Shown here one piece after another: positions 52,101 through 64,000 of a DNA stretch of 64,000 bases (its first letter is position 1; every line of letters starts with the position of its first letter). Origin of the DNA: Xylocopa sonorina (lineage: Eukaryota; Arthropoda; Insecta; Hymenoptera; Apidae). The translations under genes and the position numbers were made by a program. The notes under the pieces were generated by a model, which saw only the letters and a program-made list of their open reading frames with translations, made no database searches and had not been told where the DNA came from. The stretch covers positions 5,509,001-5,573,000 of the forward strand of contig NC_135200.1 in NCBI RefSeq assembly GCF_050948175.1. The letters are read 5' to 3'.

Positions 52101-55100
52101 ATGCCGGCCAAAAAGTAGAATCACTCTGTCACGAATACCAAATGTTATTTCGAACCTTCGCGTGCGAGCTTTAATTAAACGAGCAGTTTTCGATATCGAC
52201 AGGCATTGTCTGGCAGCTAAATATTTCCTGGCGTGAAACAAGTAAAATCGACGCCGCGCACCGGTACGCGGCTTGAAGTGTCGTTAAACGCGGGCGTTTA
52301 AGCTAACCGCTTTCAATGACAATTTTCAACGATCCCTGCGCGCGTTTACCAGCTTCTTATCTGACATTTCGTGGCTCGCGATGCCGGTAGTATTTCCGAT
52401 TACGCCGGACGTGGGCCTCGACAATACCGGCGATGGTACAATGAGGAGGATCGCGGTATCGCGTACGAATACCGTTATTACGCGCCGTTTTATACGGGTC
52501 ACAAAACCGGCATCAAGTTTTCCGGTTAATGGCGAACGAATTAACAATGGGGGGCGTGCAGGAAGTGCCGCGGAATCCCATGATTGATACATATTTCTGC
52601 GAAACGCTCCGCGGATCAAACCGCGCGCGCGGGTGGCTCGCTTGGTGCTCGCTTCGCTTGCGAAACGAGTTCGCATTCAATTTTTAAGCGCGCGTTTACG
52701 CGCGATTCTTATTCCATCCTATTCTTTCCCGAGCGAGCTCGAGAGTGGAATGTAATTTCGATACGGACTGCGAGAGTCCACTTCCGTTGCGTTTGCAATC
52801 GTCCCGGAAACTCGTGTTTGAATTCGATTCGCGTAGACGCGCAATTTTAAGACTCTATTGCGGGCGATTTTTTTTTTCTCTCGTTTAATCTGTGGCAGAG
52901 GCTTCCGTTGGGCTTGATTGCAAGCATTATCTCAAGTGATTCTTGCAATTGCCTTTGAACTGAATTCGTCGAATTCTACGTTTCATTCCGTATCATTTGT
53001 CGGGTAGGATCCAGAGAGAGAGAGAAAGAGATTGGGGACATCCATTTCTTAGCGCGACGCTCAATTTTAATTAGAAATATTCATCTAAATGTAAATCTTA
53101 ATCTGCCTGAGTTAAGAATATCCGTGTTTGATTAACTAAAATTGTTTCCTTCGTACGAGATTACTTTATTTTGCCAGGAAATATTTTTAGACGCTGTATG
53201 GAACAGAGAGGAGAACAAATTGATTCGTCAAACCAAGGAAAAACAACCGATCGATTAGCCGCGGTAAACAAAGAGAGTTGAGCTGGAAATGGTTGGACAA
53301 ACACGCGAAGTAATAAGAATTACCAAATTATCGCGTAGTCGATCGATCTATCGAGTGTGCGATGAATACCGCGTATTTATGAGACTGCGAAATCGAATCG
53401 GAAGAGGAGGTCCAGCGTGGTTCATCGAAAGCCACGCGGCTAGTCAAGTGTCGCGAACGATTTTCATTAAACTACAACAGACGGTCTTTGAAAGGTACCT
53501 CGTACGGATTCTTTTTAACGCGCACGCATTGCGAACCATTGAAACACTGCGACGCCCACATCGATCCCCCTTTCGTTTAATTTCTTGTCAACTTTCTTCG
53601 CTACGATAACGTACGATGCAAATTATTATCATCGCCTAGCGTTTATCGTTAACTTTCATTCTGTCTATCATAGAAAAGTATCGAATTTGCGCGCAATAGT
53701 GCACTATAAATGCTTGGATCTAAAAGAAATTCGTCTGGCGTGCAGAAATGAAAATTAGCGAAACCCTTGCTGTAAATTTTGAGAGTGGAAAATTGCGGAG
53801 GACCGTGTTTCTCGAAGAACCGCTTGACCGCGTCAGTCATACACGACTGACGTGGCGATCGACGTGTCGATGGGAGTAACTGTAATTGATACCATAAATT
53901 TCTCAACGGTTCGCTACGATTAAACGAGCGTCTACTTCACCGAAGGGAGGGAAAAGAGATAGAGGGAGAGAGAGAGAGAAGATCGAATAGTTATCGCGTG
54001 TAAATAACCGCGAGACTGGGTTTGCACGTTTTACGACGCGCTACCGGCGGAGCACGGGTTTCTAAACGGCTTCGCCAGCGAAAAATTGCTGCGTCCGAGT
54101 AAACGTCGCCATGGAGCGCGCGAATAGGCGATATCAGAGGCGTACGCGTGCACGCGATGTCCGAGGACTCGTCGATTTGCAAATTACTCTTTTCACTAGG
54201 TTCGTCTCTCGTTCTTGAATGTCCCCGCCTTGGTCTTGCCTTTTCTCCTCTTCGTTTCCCTTCGTCGAACGCGACGCGTCGCCATGCTCGCGACGCATCG
54301 CGTTATATACCGTTAAAGTTCGACGTTCGAGCAGGGCCCTTCGCCTCAGAATTACGCGTCGACGCGCTTCGAGGTAGCGATCGCAAACTTATTTCGCGTC
54401 GCGAAGCCCTTTCACGGTTTCTCTTCGTCGAAATCACTGGAGCAGCGCGTTTAAACGCATCATTGCTGGTGTTTCGTGCAATTTGCTCTGTCGAACGTGT
54501 CCACTGTTCTTTTCGTTAAATTTCTCGAACGGAAAGACGTCCAATCTAGCGGAAGGAAATATGGAGAAAAGTTTGCGCTAAATGCGCGACAATGCTGACT
54601 GAATTACCGACACGGGGGGGACAGGATTCGAAAACGCGCCGGATTTAGTGCATAAAGTATGAGGTCGGTCGACATTCCATCGCTGCGTGTCATAATTAAC
54701 GCGAGACGAAAGACGCACGATTGCGGCAAGGTGGTCTACGCTGCGTGTTAACAATGAAATTTAATCTTCCGGTAACTGTTTCGAGCTGTTTCATTTGATC
54801 GCGCCACGTTAAAACAGCGCCCGAAATAGATTAATTAGCAACGCTTATCTCTCGAGAACACCGAATCGAGAATGTAACCCCTCGTTTCATATGTTTCATA
54901 TAATTTTTTGTGCAACCAGACTCGATAAATGTGTTCCCTTTCAATTTGCACTTGCGATATCGACAAGCTTTACAATTGTAACGGTAACGAGAATGTAATA
55001 TTAATTCTTCGCTGATCGTAACCATTTTCATGATAAAGAGAAAAGTACATTATAATAGACCAAAGCCTGAACTCGTATTTTCCAGCGACCACAGTCGGGG

Positions 55101-57326
55101 AGGAGGAATTGCGTCTAATCTTAATTGACGGATTTATCAAAAATTTATCGGAGGTCAGGGTACCGCAAAGATTAACGATCTAACACTGGGAGGGGAATGA
55201 GTCAGATGTTGCAAACATTTATCTAACCGCATCTAAATCCACGTCAAATCAAACTCGCTTCGCGAGTTTACGTTCGATTATCCTGTTGTTCGTAGAAGTG
55301 ACCGTAGGAAAAGGAAAGCAACCTTAAACTCCTAAAAACGTGCCGCTATTATTCGAACCTCGACCCGTTGCGCATCGCGCGCTTCTAATTTCGCGAATCT
55401 CCCGGCAGGAAATTTCGCAGCAACGCGATTAGCCGTTGGCAAATCGTTCGCGCGATTTATCGTTCGCCATTACAGAGCTTTGGCTTTATGCGAGCATGCT
55501 AATTGGAGAATTTGACGAGTAACAATCGGGATTTTAACGCGTCAGACTCGGAATCTGGTTTTCTAATCGCACCGGAGGACCAAACGACGATCGGTTACCG
55601 AGCGCGCACACGTGTCCTTGCGTGTCCTCGAGTAAACGTGTCCTCTTCAACCGGTCGATTCACCAGTCAGACAGAATTTTTCCAAGCCGGACCTTTCACT
55701 CGTTTTATTAATCACCGCGATGGTATGCTGCATTTACCTATTTAACGTTCCTCGAGGGAAAGAACCGGATTCGGTTCATGAATTATTTATCCTCCGTTAA
55801 CGAAGGTTATTCACGGCGATCCACGGCGATACAGATCGAACGGTGCAACGTATCTCGCGTAGAATAAACCGCGGGAGCTAAAAAAAACCAAACGAAAAGA
55901 GAGAAACGAAAATCAGTGAAAATGAACCACGCGGTTGTATCCTCTCTCACCAACGACCGCGTCTCAGAACGTTTGTCCAACCCAGCAGCTCGATGGTACA
56001 GTAAAAGAGTGTAGCAGGTGTGTCGCATTCCTTGAAACGGAATTACCCACGTAGCCGGTACAGAATAAGATCGACTCGCCTCGCGAGTCGAACGAAGACG
56101 GGATCCATGCGCGGTATTCCTTTAAGGCGAGCTGAAAACGCGCGTCGCGCTCGACGAACGCGTACGCAGGTAGAACGTTCCAAGGTAACGAGCAACAATC
56201 TGGTGGCCGTGCGAACGGACGCGTTCCTCGCTACCAGCAACCTGCGCCTCTATATACAAGGGTACCGTGTACACCAATCGAACGTAGCACCGTTACATCG
56301 CACACCGCATGGCCGAGGAGAGGTATCCGTCTCGCGTGACACGAGGTAAAAAAGGCATTACCCAGTTCCGTGGTGCTCGACTCGAAGACTCGCGGTCTTT
56401 CGATCGACGTCCAGGGGACCCCTCGCAACCTCTCCGATACTCCGTGCTCTCCCTCCGCCTCGTTTCGTACAGCACGACGATTCAAACCGGCCAGGCAACG
56501 TCTCAGCACCGCACTAAAGTCCGTTATTAGACTCACTGGTATCCGCTCGCGGCGCGCAGCCAGACAGTGTCGGCACGTCACTGCGCGGTCCTGGAACGCG
56601 CGGAACGTTCCGCGATCCTCCGCGGAGATAACCACGTCACCCGTGGACCCGTTCGCGGGGCACGACAAAAGGAAAGCGGGACGTGGAACGCGCACGACTC
56701 GCGAGAGAGACGCCAGGTGCGCGAACGGCGGACCAACGCTCCAACACGCCAAGCGATCCCGACCAGGCGGCCACGAGCCGCCTACGAACCCTTCTCTACG
56801 TTGCGATACACACCTCGTGATTATGCGAGCCAGTTACGTGGACGCATCCAGGTGAGCGTCCCGCGCCTCGCACACACGTCGCACATCCGACACTGCAGAG
56901 GTTAGGGCCACCGTAGCAGCGGGGACACCTGTTCGACATCCGTGCACCACCACTTTCTACGCTCTGACGGCGGATGCGTGGCCCTCGGCTATCGATAGCG
57001 GCGACCAACCATGGGACGTACCAACCAATCGAGACCAACCAGTCGAGATTTATCGGACGCCAGACGGAGGCTCCGTTCCGAGGCTCCATTCACGCTCGAC
57101 TCGCTCTCATTGATTGCGAGGCGGCGAACGCCGCACCGTTCTGTAGCCGGTTTCTCAATTACTTTCAACGCGACTCACGCCCTTATGGTAATTGAGTTTA
57201 ACCAGGCTCTGATCACTTGGATTCTATGCTCTTTATCCTGACGATCTTTAAATTGGTCTGTGTTTTATATTGTATCGTTTCAATGATAATGTTGTGATTT
57301 TTGTTTAAAGATTTCATTTTTCCATC
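46185..57326. other. Gene-free stretch, right flank
   Basis: Moderately GC-rich, CpG-rich DNA with many overlapping short frames on both strands and no exon I can defend. The part at about 56020-57240 is the most GC-rich and holds a TATATA element at 56251 followed by about 1 kb of dense CpG, which may be a promoter-associated island. GA runs lie near 53013 and 53965. It could be intron of a large gene whose exons lie outside the window. Confidence 0.45.
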
Positions 57327-57552
57327 GTGGCGCGTGCTCTGTGAAAACTGCTCGAACTGGTCGCACATAATTATCGACAGCGAAGCGAACTACTCGAGAA
57401 CTACTAGCGCCATCTCTAGGGAAAGTAGTGGAACTAAGGACTGACTAGTTTCAGCACTTTCTCGAGAGATGGCGCTAGTGTTTCAGTAGTTCACTTCGCT
57501 GTCGATAACGCTGAGCGACCAGTTTGAGCACTTTTTACAGAGATGGCGCCAG
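57327..57552. repeat. Long imperfect inverted repeat (fold-back, MITE-like)
   Basis: Arms of about 105 bp (57327-57435 and 57448-57552) are reverse complements with scattered mismatches around a spacer of about 12 bp. Shared blocks include TTATCGACAGCGAAG, GAACTACT, TAGCGCCATCTCT and GAAAGT. Each arm also repeats a core of the form GCGCCATCTCT-n-GAAAGTGCT-n-AAACT. No coding capacity. It has the form of a non-autonomous fold-back element, but I see no clear target-site duplication. Confidence 0.75.
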
Positions 57553-60500
57553 GGGTTCTAAAGTAGGGTAGGTATCATCTGTCTCACTCTTTCCTATAGC
57601 TCTCTGGTATATCCTTCTCTCTCTTACCTCTAAAGCGGGAGATATAATTCATCTAACTCTTTCCATTCAATGAAAATCAAAGAATATCTTTACTGTGATA
57701 CATCATATCATTTGAATTATGAATCGCGTTATGTGAAACACAATTGAAAATTGTAAGCAATTGTTCCTACAATGATTTGAGATATCAATTACAACGAAAT
57801 CGAAGGCGAACAATTAAAAATGCCCGGAGATACGAATAATAGTAATTTGACGCGTACAATCGGATATACATTTTATTGGTCCAGCTGTTCAACTACATAG
57901 AACTATTTATAAAACTTTTACAAAATGCTCAACGCTTCGTAATGGGAGATCTTGCATGTTTCTTTTCCCTTCTCTCTCTCTCTCTCCCTCCCTCTCTCTT
58001 TCCTTCTTCTCTCTTCCATTTCGTTTAAAACTTAAAGAACGGCTCACGATTTCCGTAAACGTCGATTTACAAGAAGCTTTCACAAGAATCAGAGTACTTA
58101 TATATTTTACGTGTACGCGTGTGTATGTGTGTGTGTGTCTGTATGTACGAATGATTCAGTGCGTGAAATGCACGCGTGTTCCTGTGTACGATACATTTTA
58201 TCAGAGGATGCCTCGAGATACATCGACGAACATTGTTTCGTGGGACAGTCGATGTCGAAGTTTATCGTGATCGCGCGGATACTTCCGGCGAAGCTGAGCC
58301 TCTCTCATCCGCGATAGTCTCGCGACAGAATTTCCATTTCCCCGCGTCGTTCTTTAACGACGCTCCCTCGAACGTCCTCGAGGATTTCGCGCGCAGAACT
58401 CGCATTCCATCCTCGATTCTTTGCCCTTTTCAAGCGCACGTTTATTAGCGACGAACGGAAACGGTACACGGATAGAAGTCGAAGAAATCTGGTCTACGCT
58501 CTCTCTTACGATGTTTCTAAGTTAGCTCGAGGTACAAAACTCGACCCTTTAAGTCCGACACGGTCGTCTCTCTTACGCTCTCCTCCGCTTTAACCCGCTC
58601 GCCACGTAACTCGAGTTGGTCACGCTGAAAGTCAACGGAAGCGACGATGGACGCGCTACTCTGAATCGTCTCGACGTCCACGAGTTGTTACTTTACAGGG
58701 AGATTCTCGTGAATGAATTATCAAGTCTTTGAACAGGTCACGCGAGATGTACTAAGAGGGTTAAAGTCGGTGGAATTGTACTGGTTAGAAAAAGACTGGT
58801 CGTTTTACGTACGATCGCGAGTAGAAAGCTACGACTGTAGAAAAAACACACGAGATACTTGTGGCTGGTACTTGAGGACAATCAGAGGGGAGGAACTTAT
58901 CGTACGTGCTTGATAAAAAGTGCCTGCGAATTTCTCTGCCTCGCATTTACACCCCTCGAACGTTCGTTTCACGAAGATGCAAATGATTGTAATCGTAATT
59001 TTCTTAAAGAAGCCATAACTTTCAGATGCTCGCTATCAATGATCTAATTCTCGCAAGAAATCGCAGACAATTCGAAACGAATTGACACTATCGATTCACA
59101 GAATGTATTTTCTTTCAGAAATAGCAACAAAATTATAGATAATCTATATGCTAATACGAAATGTAACGTGAGCTTCAGTTTGATAGCGAGACGTTGATTG
59201 TTCGCAATTCGCATCTTCACCTGCTCGTCCAACGTTCGTCACGATCGATCGAGTGTGCGTTCGATAGTGAAACCGTCGAAAAACGCGTGGCAAATTGTTC
59301 GATTAATCCTACAAACGTACGAGAGTTCTGTTGGTTCGAGTAATTGATTCGCTGTTTCCACGCTCGGTTTATTGTATGCTTTGAAACGCCTCGATCGTTC
59401 ACGGGGATTCGAACACCGGCGAGTCGAAGAATCCGAGCAGTGTTCTATAAAAATTGGCAGTATACAAACAATTCACCACAGAGAGATAGAATAACGAGGA
59501 GTGTCGTGAGTACTTACGAAGGGGATGGTGATCGTCGCAAACGAACGACACGCCGATCGTTGGCACGCGACGTTTCGATCGTCTAAAGCTAGTCGAAACT
59601 TCGTACGTTTAGAATCTAGACAATATGTTTCTAAATTGGTTAATCTTTTTTTTTTATATCGTTGACACTTATGTATTACTTAATATCTTTCCTCTTTTTT
59701 TTTTTTTCATTGAGAGACCACGCGTCGGCTAGAGCATTTTAAAAAGCAGCTTGGCAACAAGTAGTTTGCGTAGATTCGTGCGAAAGACGAATCGCAACCC
59801 TTGATGCTTTCTTTCTTTAAATAAAATTCAATTCATTCGATTTACGTGGCGACAGTTTGCGTGCGGGTTCCGAGTAAATTCGAAGCTTGATTTAATTACA
59901 TTTAAGACACTATCACTCGGCAATAGAGATGAAAGATTGCAATTTTTAATAGCTTACAAATTTTCTATCAAAGGATCGCAAGAGTCTGCTTAACAGAAGA
60001 AAAGATTTCGTTAGCCATTCACGAGCGAAAGCCAGAAGATCGAGATATAAATCCAAGAATGACCCCGTGAGAGTATTGCAAACTTCGATCGGTCCCATGC
60101 CTTTCGAGTCGACTAAGAGAACCCAATTTATTTATCTCCAACATCGTTCCGACTTCCAATACCCGCGTCCTCGAGACGCGAAGAACGTTCCATTAAAAAA
60201 ACTCACCCGCGACCCACTCCTAAAAATGACAATAAATTCCGAACGGGAAAGTTCGCAACGCGACGGAACTTTTACAACGATCTCCCGATTTTCCGGATCG
60301 GCGCACCCTGTTAGCCGCCCGAAATCTTTCCGCGTTCCTTATTACAGAGGCAACGTCCGACTAACGAGGCGACTTTCGAGAAGTTCTCGACGTAGCCGAT
60401 TTCAGCGAGAGAAGAAGAAGCAAGAAACGACGATACGGTCGCCACGCGGGACCATCGCAGCGATGACGAGCGTTCGCGCACCCTCTTCAACCCTTTGGTG

Positions 60501-62230
60501 CACGCTGATGCCGCGTTTCGTCCTGGTACCCATCTCCTCGAACCGTATCTGCGACAAAACTATCGCGCGATAGAAGAATTCTTTGCACGTTTTCTGGCGA
60601 GCAAGAGTAAAATATAGAATTAATTGGAATAAACGATTGTTATACGATTTTTGATACTTCAAAGACGAGATGAAAATGTTTCAGTAAGATTGCAATTAGA
60701 ACGTTTTGTGCAACAAAGGGTTAGCAGGATTTCTTGATTGTTTTTTTCTGTTTTCTTTAGCTCCGTTTTGTGGCACGTTTGATCTTGCTTTTCGTTTTGT
60801 AAACGCCATTCTGGAGGTTCGCAGATTTTTTTTGGAGAACCTTGGAAAACAGTGGATCCATCCTCTCGCGTGGAAAAGAGTTTTTTTTTTTGTTCGCGTG
60901 GTACAATTGTCGCGTAAACCTAGAACACTTAATATTCAGGTACTAATCGCTTTACCGTTCGATGACTCGACTGCTCTATCGAAGTCTTCACGATGAGTTT
61001 CTTCTTTAATCTTTTTATTAAGAGCTAGTAGGAATAGAACGTTTGAATCTTTGACTGGTGTCGTGGCGACGTATGATCGGTGTCTTATTTTTTAAACGAG
61101 AGCTTCTTTCAATTTTTGGGAGACTCGTTCGCCAAATTTTTCTCTGATTCAGGGAAGGTTCGTTCCATTATTAAAATTCGATATTCTACAATGATTACTA
61201 TAGTCTCTATTGTTGATATGAAATTTCTCGATTTTTAGAATAATAAATTGAATTATACAGCGTGTAACAAAATTAAATCTAAATGAACATTTCCTTTTTT
61301 TTAATTATTATTGCAACCCCTTTACTCTCAGTCTTCGAAAAATAATCTCCTTTGGCACGATAAATAATATCTCACGAAATGTAACAAATACCACTGTACA
61401 ATTCGAATGTTATAGAAAAACGAAGAACGCTATGAGAGACACCAGCCAAAGATTAATATATTGACTTAACGCGACTCGATTCTTACATGAAAATAAGTTG
61501 AAATGATTCGATTGCGATCTCCATCAGAATCTGAATCGGAAAGTTCTCTGAGCTACGAGTAGAATAGTTGTTGCAGACTGTACAATTACTCCTCCAAGCT
61601 TTTTTCCCCAAGTCTAGATGTTTCTTCAGCGTTGTTCGCGTTAGAATATTCGCAGAAGGAAAGAACGATCGAGCTCCCAGGCGTGTTACGCGCGAATTCG
61701 AAGAGACGATCCGTCGACAGGACGATTCTCGTCCTGCGTTCCCGATTTCTCGTTAAATCGTCGATTACCGCACGCGTACATTTAATTGTTCCTAAATTGT
61801 ACTTACTTTCCAGGTTTCTACGTAGTGTACATTAAAACGTAAGCAAAGTCTGTAACGATTCGCGTGATCGATTCCGATTCGTTCGTGGAGGCCAGCTCCA
61901 TCTTCGTATATCTCTTCCTCTCTCTCTCTCCTTCTCTCTTCCTAGAAACTTGATTCTCCTCGTGCTGTTGATTTATTTATTTCGCTTCCCTTTTGCTTCT
62001 TCGTTCTTTGAGTTTCTAAATGTAGTTTTGTGAACACACACGGGAGGGAAGTACCGATCCGTTTGTCAGTATTTAGAGGATAACACATTCGTGAAATTGT
62101 GCAGAAAAAATTTGGAAATTTTTGCCATCTCCATTCGAGAGATAAAGAAAATAGGAAACTTTGAAGTAGTTGCAAGTTTTGTTTGGAAAAAAATGGAGAA
62201 ACTCTAGTTCGAATGGAAAGCAGTCCTGAG
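57553..62230. other. Gene-free stretch
   Basis: No exon is supported. It contains a CT tract at 57970-58001, several poly-T runs (59648-59657, 59697-59708, 60888-60898) and another CT-rich run at about 61915-61940. Confidence 0.45.
57970..58001. repeat. (CT)n microsatellite
   Basis: CT/CCCT run in gene-free DNA. Confidence 0.85.
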
Positions 62231-62238
62231 AGAGAGAA

Positions 62239-62411
62239 TATATAAGGCAGATAGACAGATACTTCCCTCGCAGTAACGTCGTAACTAAGAAACCATTAAC
62301 ACGAATAAGTATTTCCCTAACTTACTTTGATACTTCAATTATAGATCAGATAGACTATATAAATTCCATTTACATACGTCTTAATACCATCTAGATCTCC
62401 GCCATCAACAG
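62239..62411 (+). promoter_or_regulatory. Possible TATA promoter with short untranslated first exon
   Basis: TATATAA at 62239-62245 is followed 33 bp later by an initiator-like CGCAGTA (A at 62272). About 140 bp further the sequence CAACAG|GTGAGG (exon end 62411) would be a good splice donor. Together these could be a core promoter and noncoding first exon of a plus-strand gene running out of the window. The 33-bp spacing is slightly long and nothing confirms transcription. Confidence 0.22.
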
Positions 62412-64000
62412 GTGAGGGGCATAAAACCTCTTCATGGTCTATATTAACAGTTTACGATTCGTTCCCCTGAATCCCCCGTTTGATTCGCCTTTGATTTTAC
62501 TCCTCGTTTTGATTAACGTTCACGTTCACCTCGCGTTTCCGAGCCAACAACATTATATTTTTTTTTATTATATATTCGAACGTAAAAACTTATTTCTCGT
62601 AACCAGAGGAACTCGAACTGGTCGTGTTTCGTTATAACTTTCGAATCATTGAACATAAATATAGTTATTATGAACAATTAACGAATATAGTGCTCGTCGG
62701 CCAACAAATGAATAATCGATTCGTGGTATCATTAGAGAACGACTGTATTATGTTGCTCAATCAATTAGCAATTACATCTACCACTTAATCATAAAACAAT
62801 AACATTATTCAGTTATACAATAAACCGTTAATTAATTCAAATTGTACCTTTTATTATTCTCCTTTAGACGATTAGTAAATTCATCAACTGATCGTTACAC
62901 TTTACGATATTGAAGTCCTCGATACCCTGATAATTTCACAGTGAAATTAATCCTAATAAAAGAAAAACATTCCATCGTGCAAAAAGAATGGCAGAAAATT
63001 GTCCACTTCGAGCTCCTCCTACGGATCACTCAACGCTCGCGTTCGCCAGAAGCGGTCCACTTCCGTTCACCGCCATCCACTCGCACAAATGTATCACGTT
63101 ATGTGAATGGAATCCAGCTCGTTCGAAAACGCAAAACAGACAGCGAATTCCAGACTGTTTCCAAGTTTCAAACGTTCGAATCAAGATTCATACATCGTCA
63201 ACCATAACAGCAAAACAATAAATTTCGTATATTCTACGATACCACGCAAAGAAATCGAAGAGATTAAAATTACATTCCCACGAACTGGTCTCCTTCTGCA
63301 GAACGCATTCTGCCCGACAATCTCCAGCAGAATTCAACAGCGGAAGTCGAAAGAATTGAGCGTCGACGGACCAGGAGGGGGTGGGCGCACACGGGCCACG
63401 CGTGCCGTTGACACGCATCGTTGCCTCGACATCTGCTCGTCGCTTGGTCGAATAGGATGCCCGTCGGTGACGACGAGATTTCGACGAGATTTCGACATTT
63501 CGAGGATCGAGTGGCATCACCCCTCGCGATAATAGCGGCCGCGTATTAACGCGGACAAAAGATTGGTTTCGATTAACCGAACCGAGGCCGGGTTACGCTC
63601 GCCCATGGACCACGCTCGGCTGCGTCGACGAGCAATAATTGCCGGATTTTAAAGAGCATCGACGATGGCTCGCGTTTCCACGCGGTTTCGCGGGAATTTA
63701 CGCGTTAGGGGTGGTTATAATGGATATTCGAGAACCAGGCGTGCGTTCGGATAAATTGAACGGTTGTGAAAGGGGATCGACGCTTCTGGCGTTGCGTGTG
63801 CCGCGTGTATTTTCATATTTGTTTATCGACGAATGAAGCGGATCGAAGAAATAAGTTGAAATTAAGGGGGGATAGGTAACAATGTTAACCCTCTTTCGAA
63901 GTTAGCTAATGCTGTGGCATTACTTTGTTTCTTCATTATTTAAAGTAACTTCATAGTAACCAGAGGTTCCTTTAATACCGTAGAAAATTGAATTACAGAG
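62412..64000. other. Gene-free stretch to the window end
   Basis: AT-rich to about 62.9 kb, then GC-richer. Only short overlapping open frames; no exon, RNA gene or repeat recognised. Confidence 0.45.

Noticed and set aside
54918..54999. Minus-strand frame with YNCKACRYRKCKLKG, like the second zinc finger of nuclear receptors
   Set aside because: The upstream cysteines of that finger are absent in frame, no first-finger exon is near and no splice sites flank it properly. It is most likely chance similarity.
56020..57241. Several 100-170-codon frames on both strands
   Set aside because: Dense overlapping frames in the most CpG-rich part of the window are expected from few stop codons. Their residues are Arg/Pro-rich and domain-free.
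1..64000. CRISPR arrays, bacterial operons, phage or complete transposase genes
   Set aside because: None seen. The window is intron-rich eukaryotic DNA, and no long transposase or reverse-transcriptase frame is present.

Overview
The window is animal nuclear DNA. Genes are split into many small exons with GT-AG introns, there are 3' ends carrying AATAAA, and the proteins are insect-like. The heterogeneous base composition, frequent CpG in the GC-rich parts, and genes sitting in the AT-rich part suggest a hymenopteran, most likely a bee. That assignment is an inference from style, not a measured match.

Layout. (1) 1 to about 14.2 kb is mostly gene-free and moderately GC-rich. Its one candidate coding piece is a minus-strand exon at 6513-6625. 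(2) About 14.3-40.7 kb is AT-rich and holds all five genes I can reconstruct end to end. They are DHX36-type DEAH helicase (-, 14330-18510), UPRT-like protein (+, 19488-21368), SH3BGR/Sh3beta-type protein (-, 27171-29714), ribosomal protein L37A/eL43 (+, 30422-31290), and a GALNT1/13-type polypeptide GalNAc-transferase (-, 34101-40691). (3) About 41-64 kb is GC-richer and has no exon I can defend. It holds one long inverted repeat (57327-57552), simple repeats and a few promoter-like sites.

The genes alternate strand. DHX36/UPRT and Sh3beta/RpL37A are head-to-head pairs with short shared upstream regions (978 and 707 bp between start codons). UPRT/Sh3beta and RpL37A/GALNT are tail-to-tail. 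The five genes have unrelated jobs (nucleic acid unwinding, a nucleotide-salvage relative, a thioredoxin-fold adaptor, translation, Golgi O-glycosylation), so the arrangement looks like housekeeping clustering rather than a pathway.

The most interesting signal is in the GALNT gene. Two homologous exons of exactly 181 nt (37161-37341 and 35788-35968) have the same phases and encode two versions of the last part of the catalytic domain, including a metal-ligand histidine and the catalytic loop. Including both shifts the frame to an early stop, so they must be used alternatively. Also notable are a 35-codon membrane-peptide-like ORF just upstream of UPRT, a UPRT whose PRPP-loop acidic residue is replaced, and an unassigned start exon at 6513-6625. 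All splice coordinates were read by eye and checked for phase. No transcript or database evidence was available.
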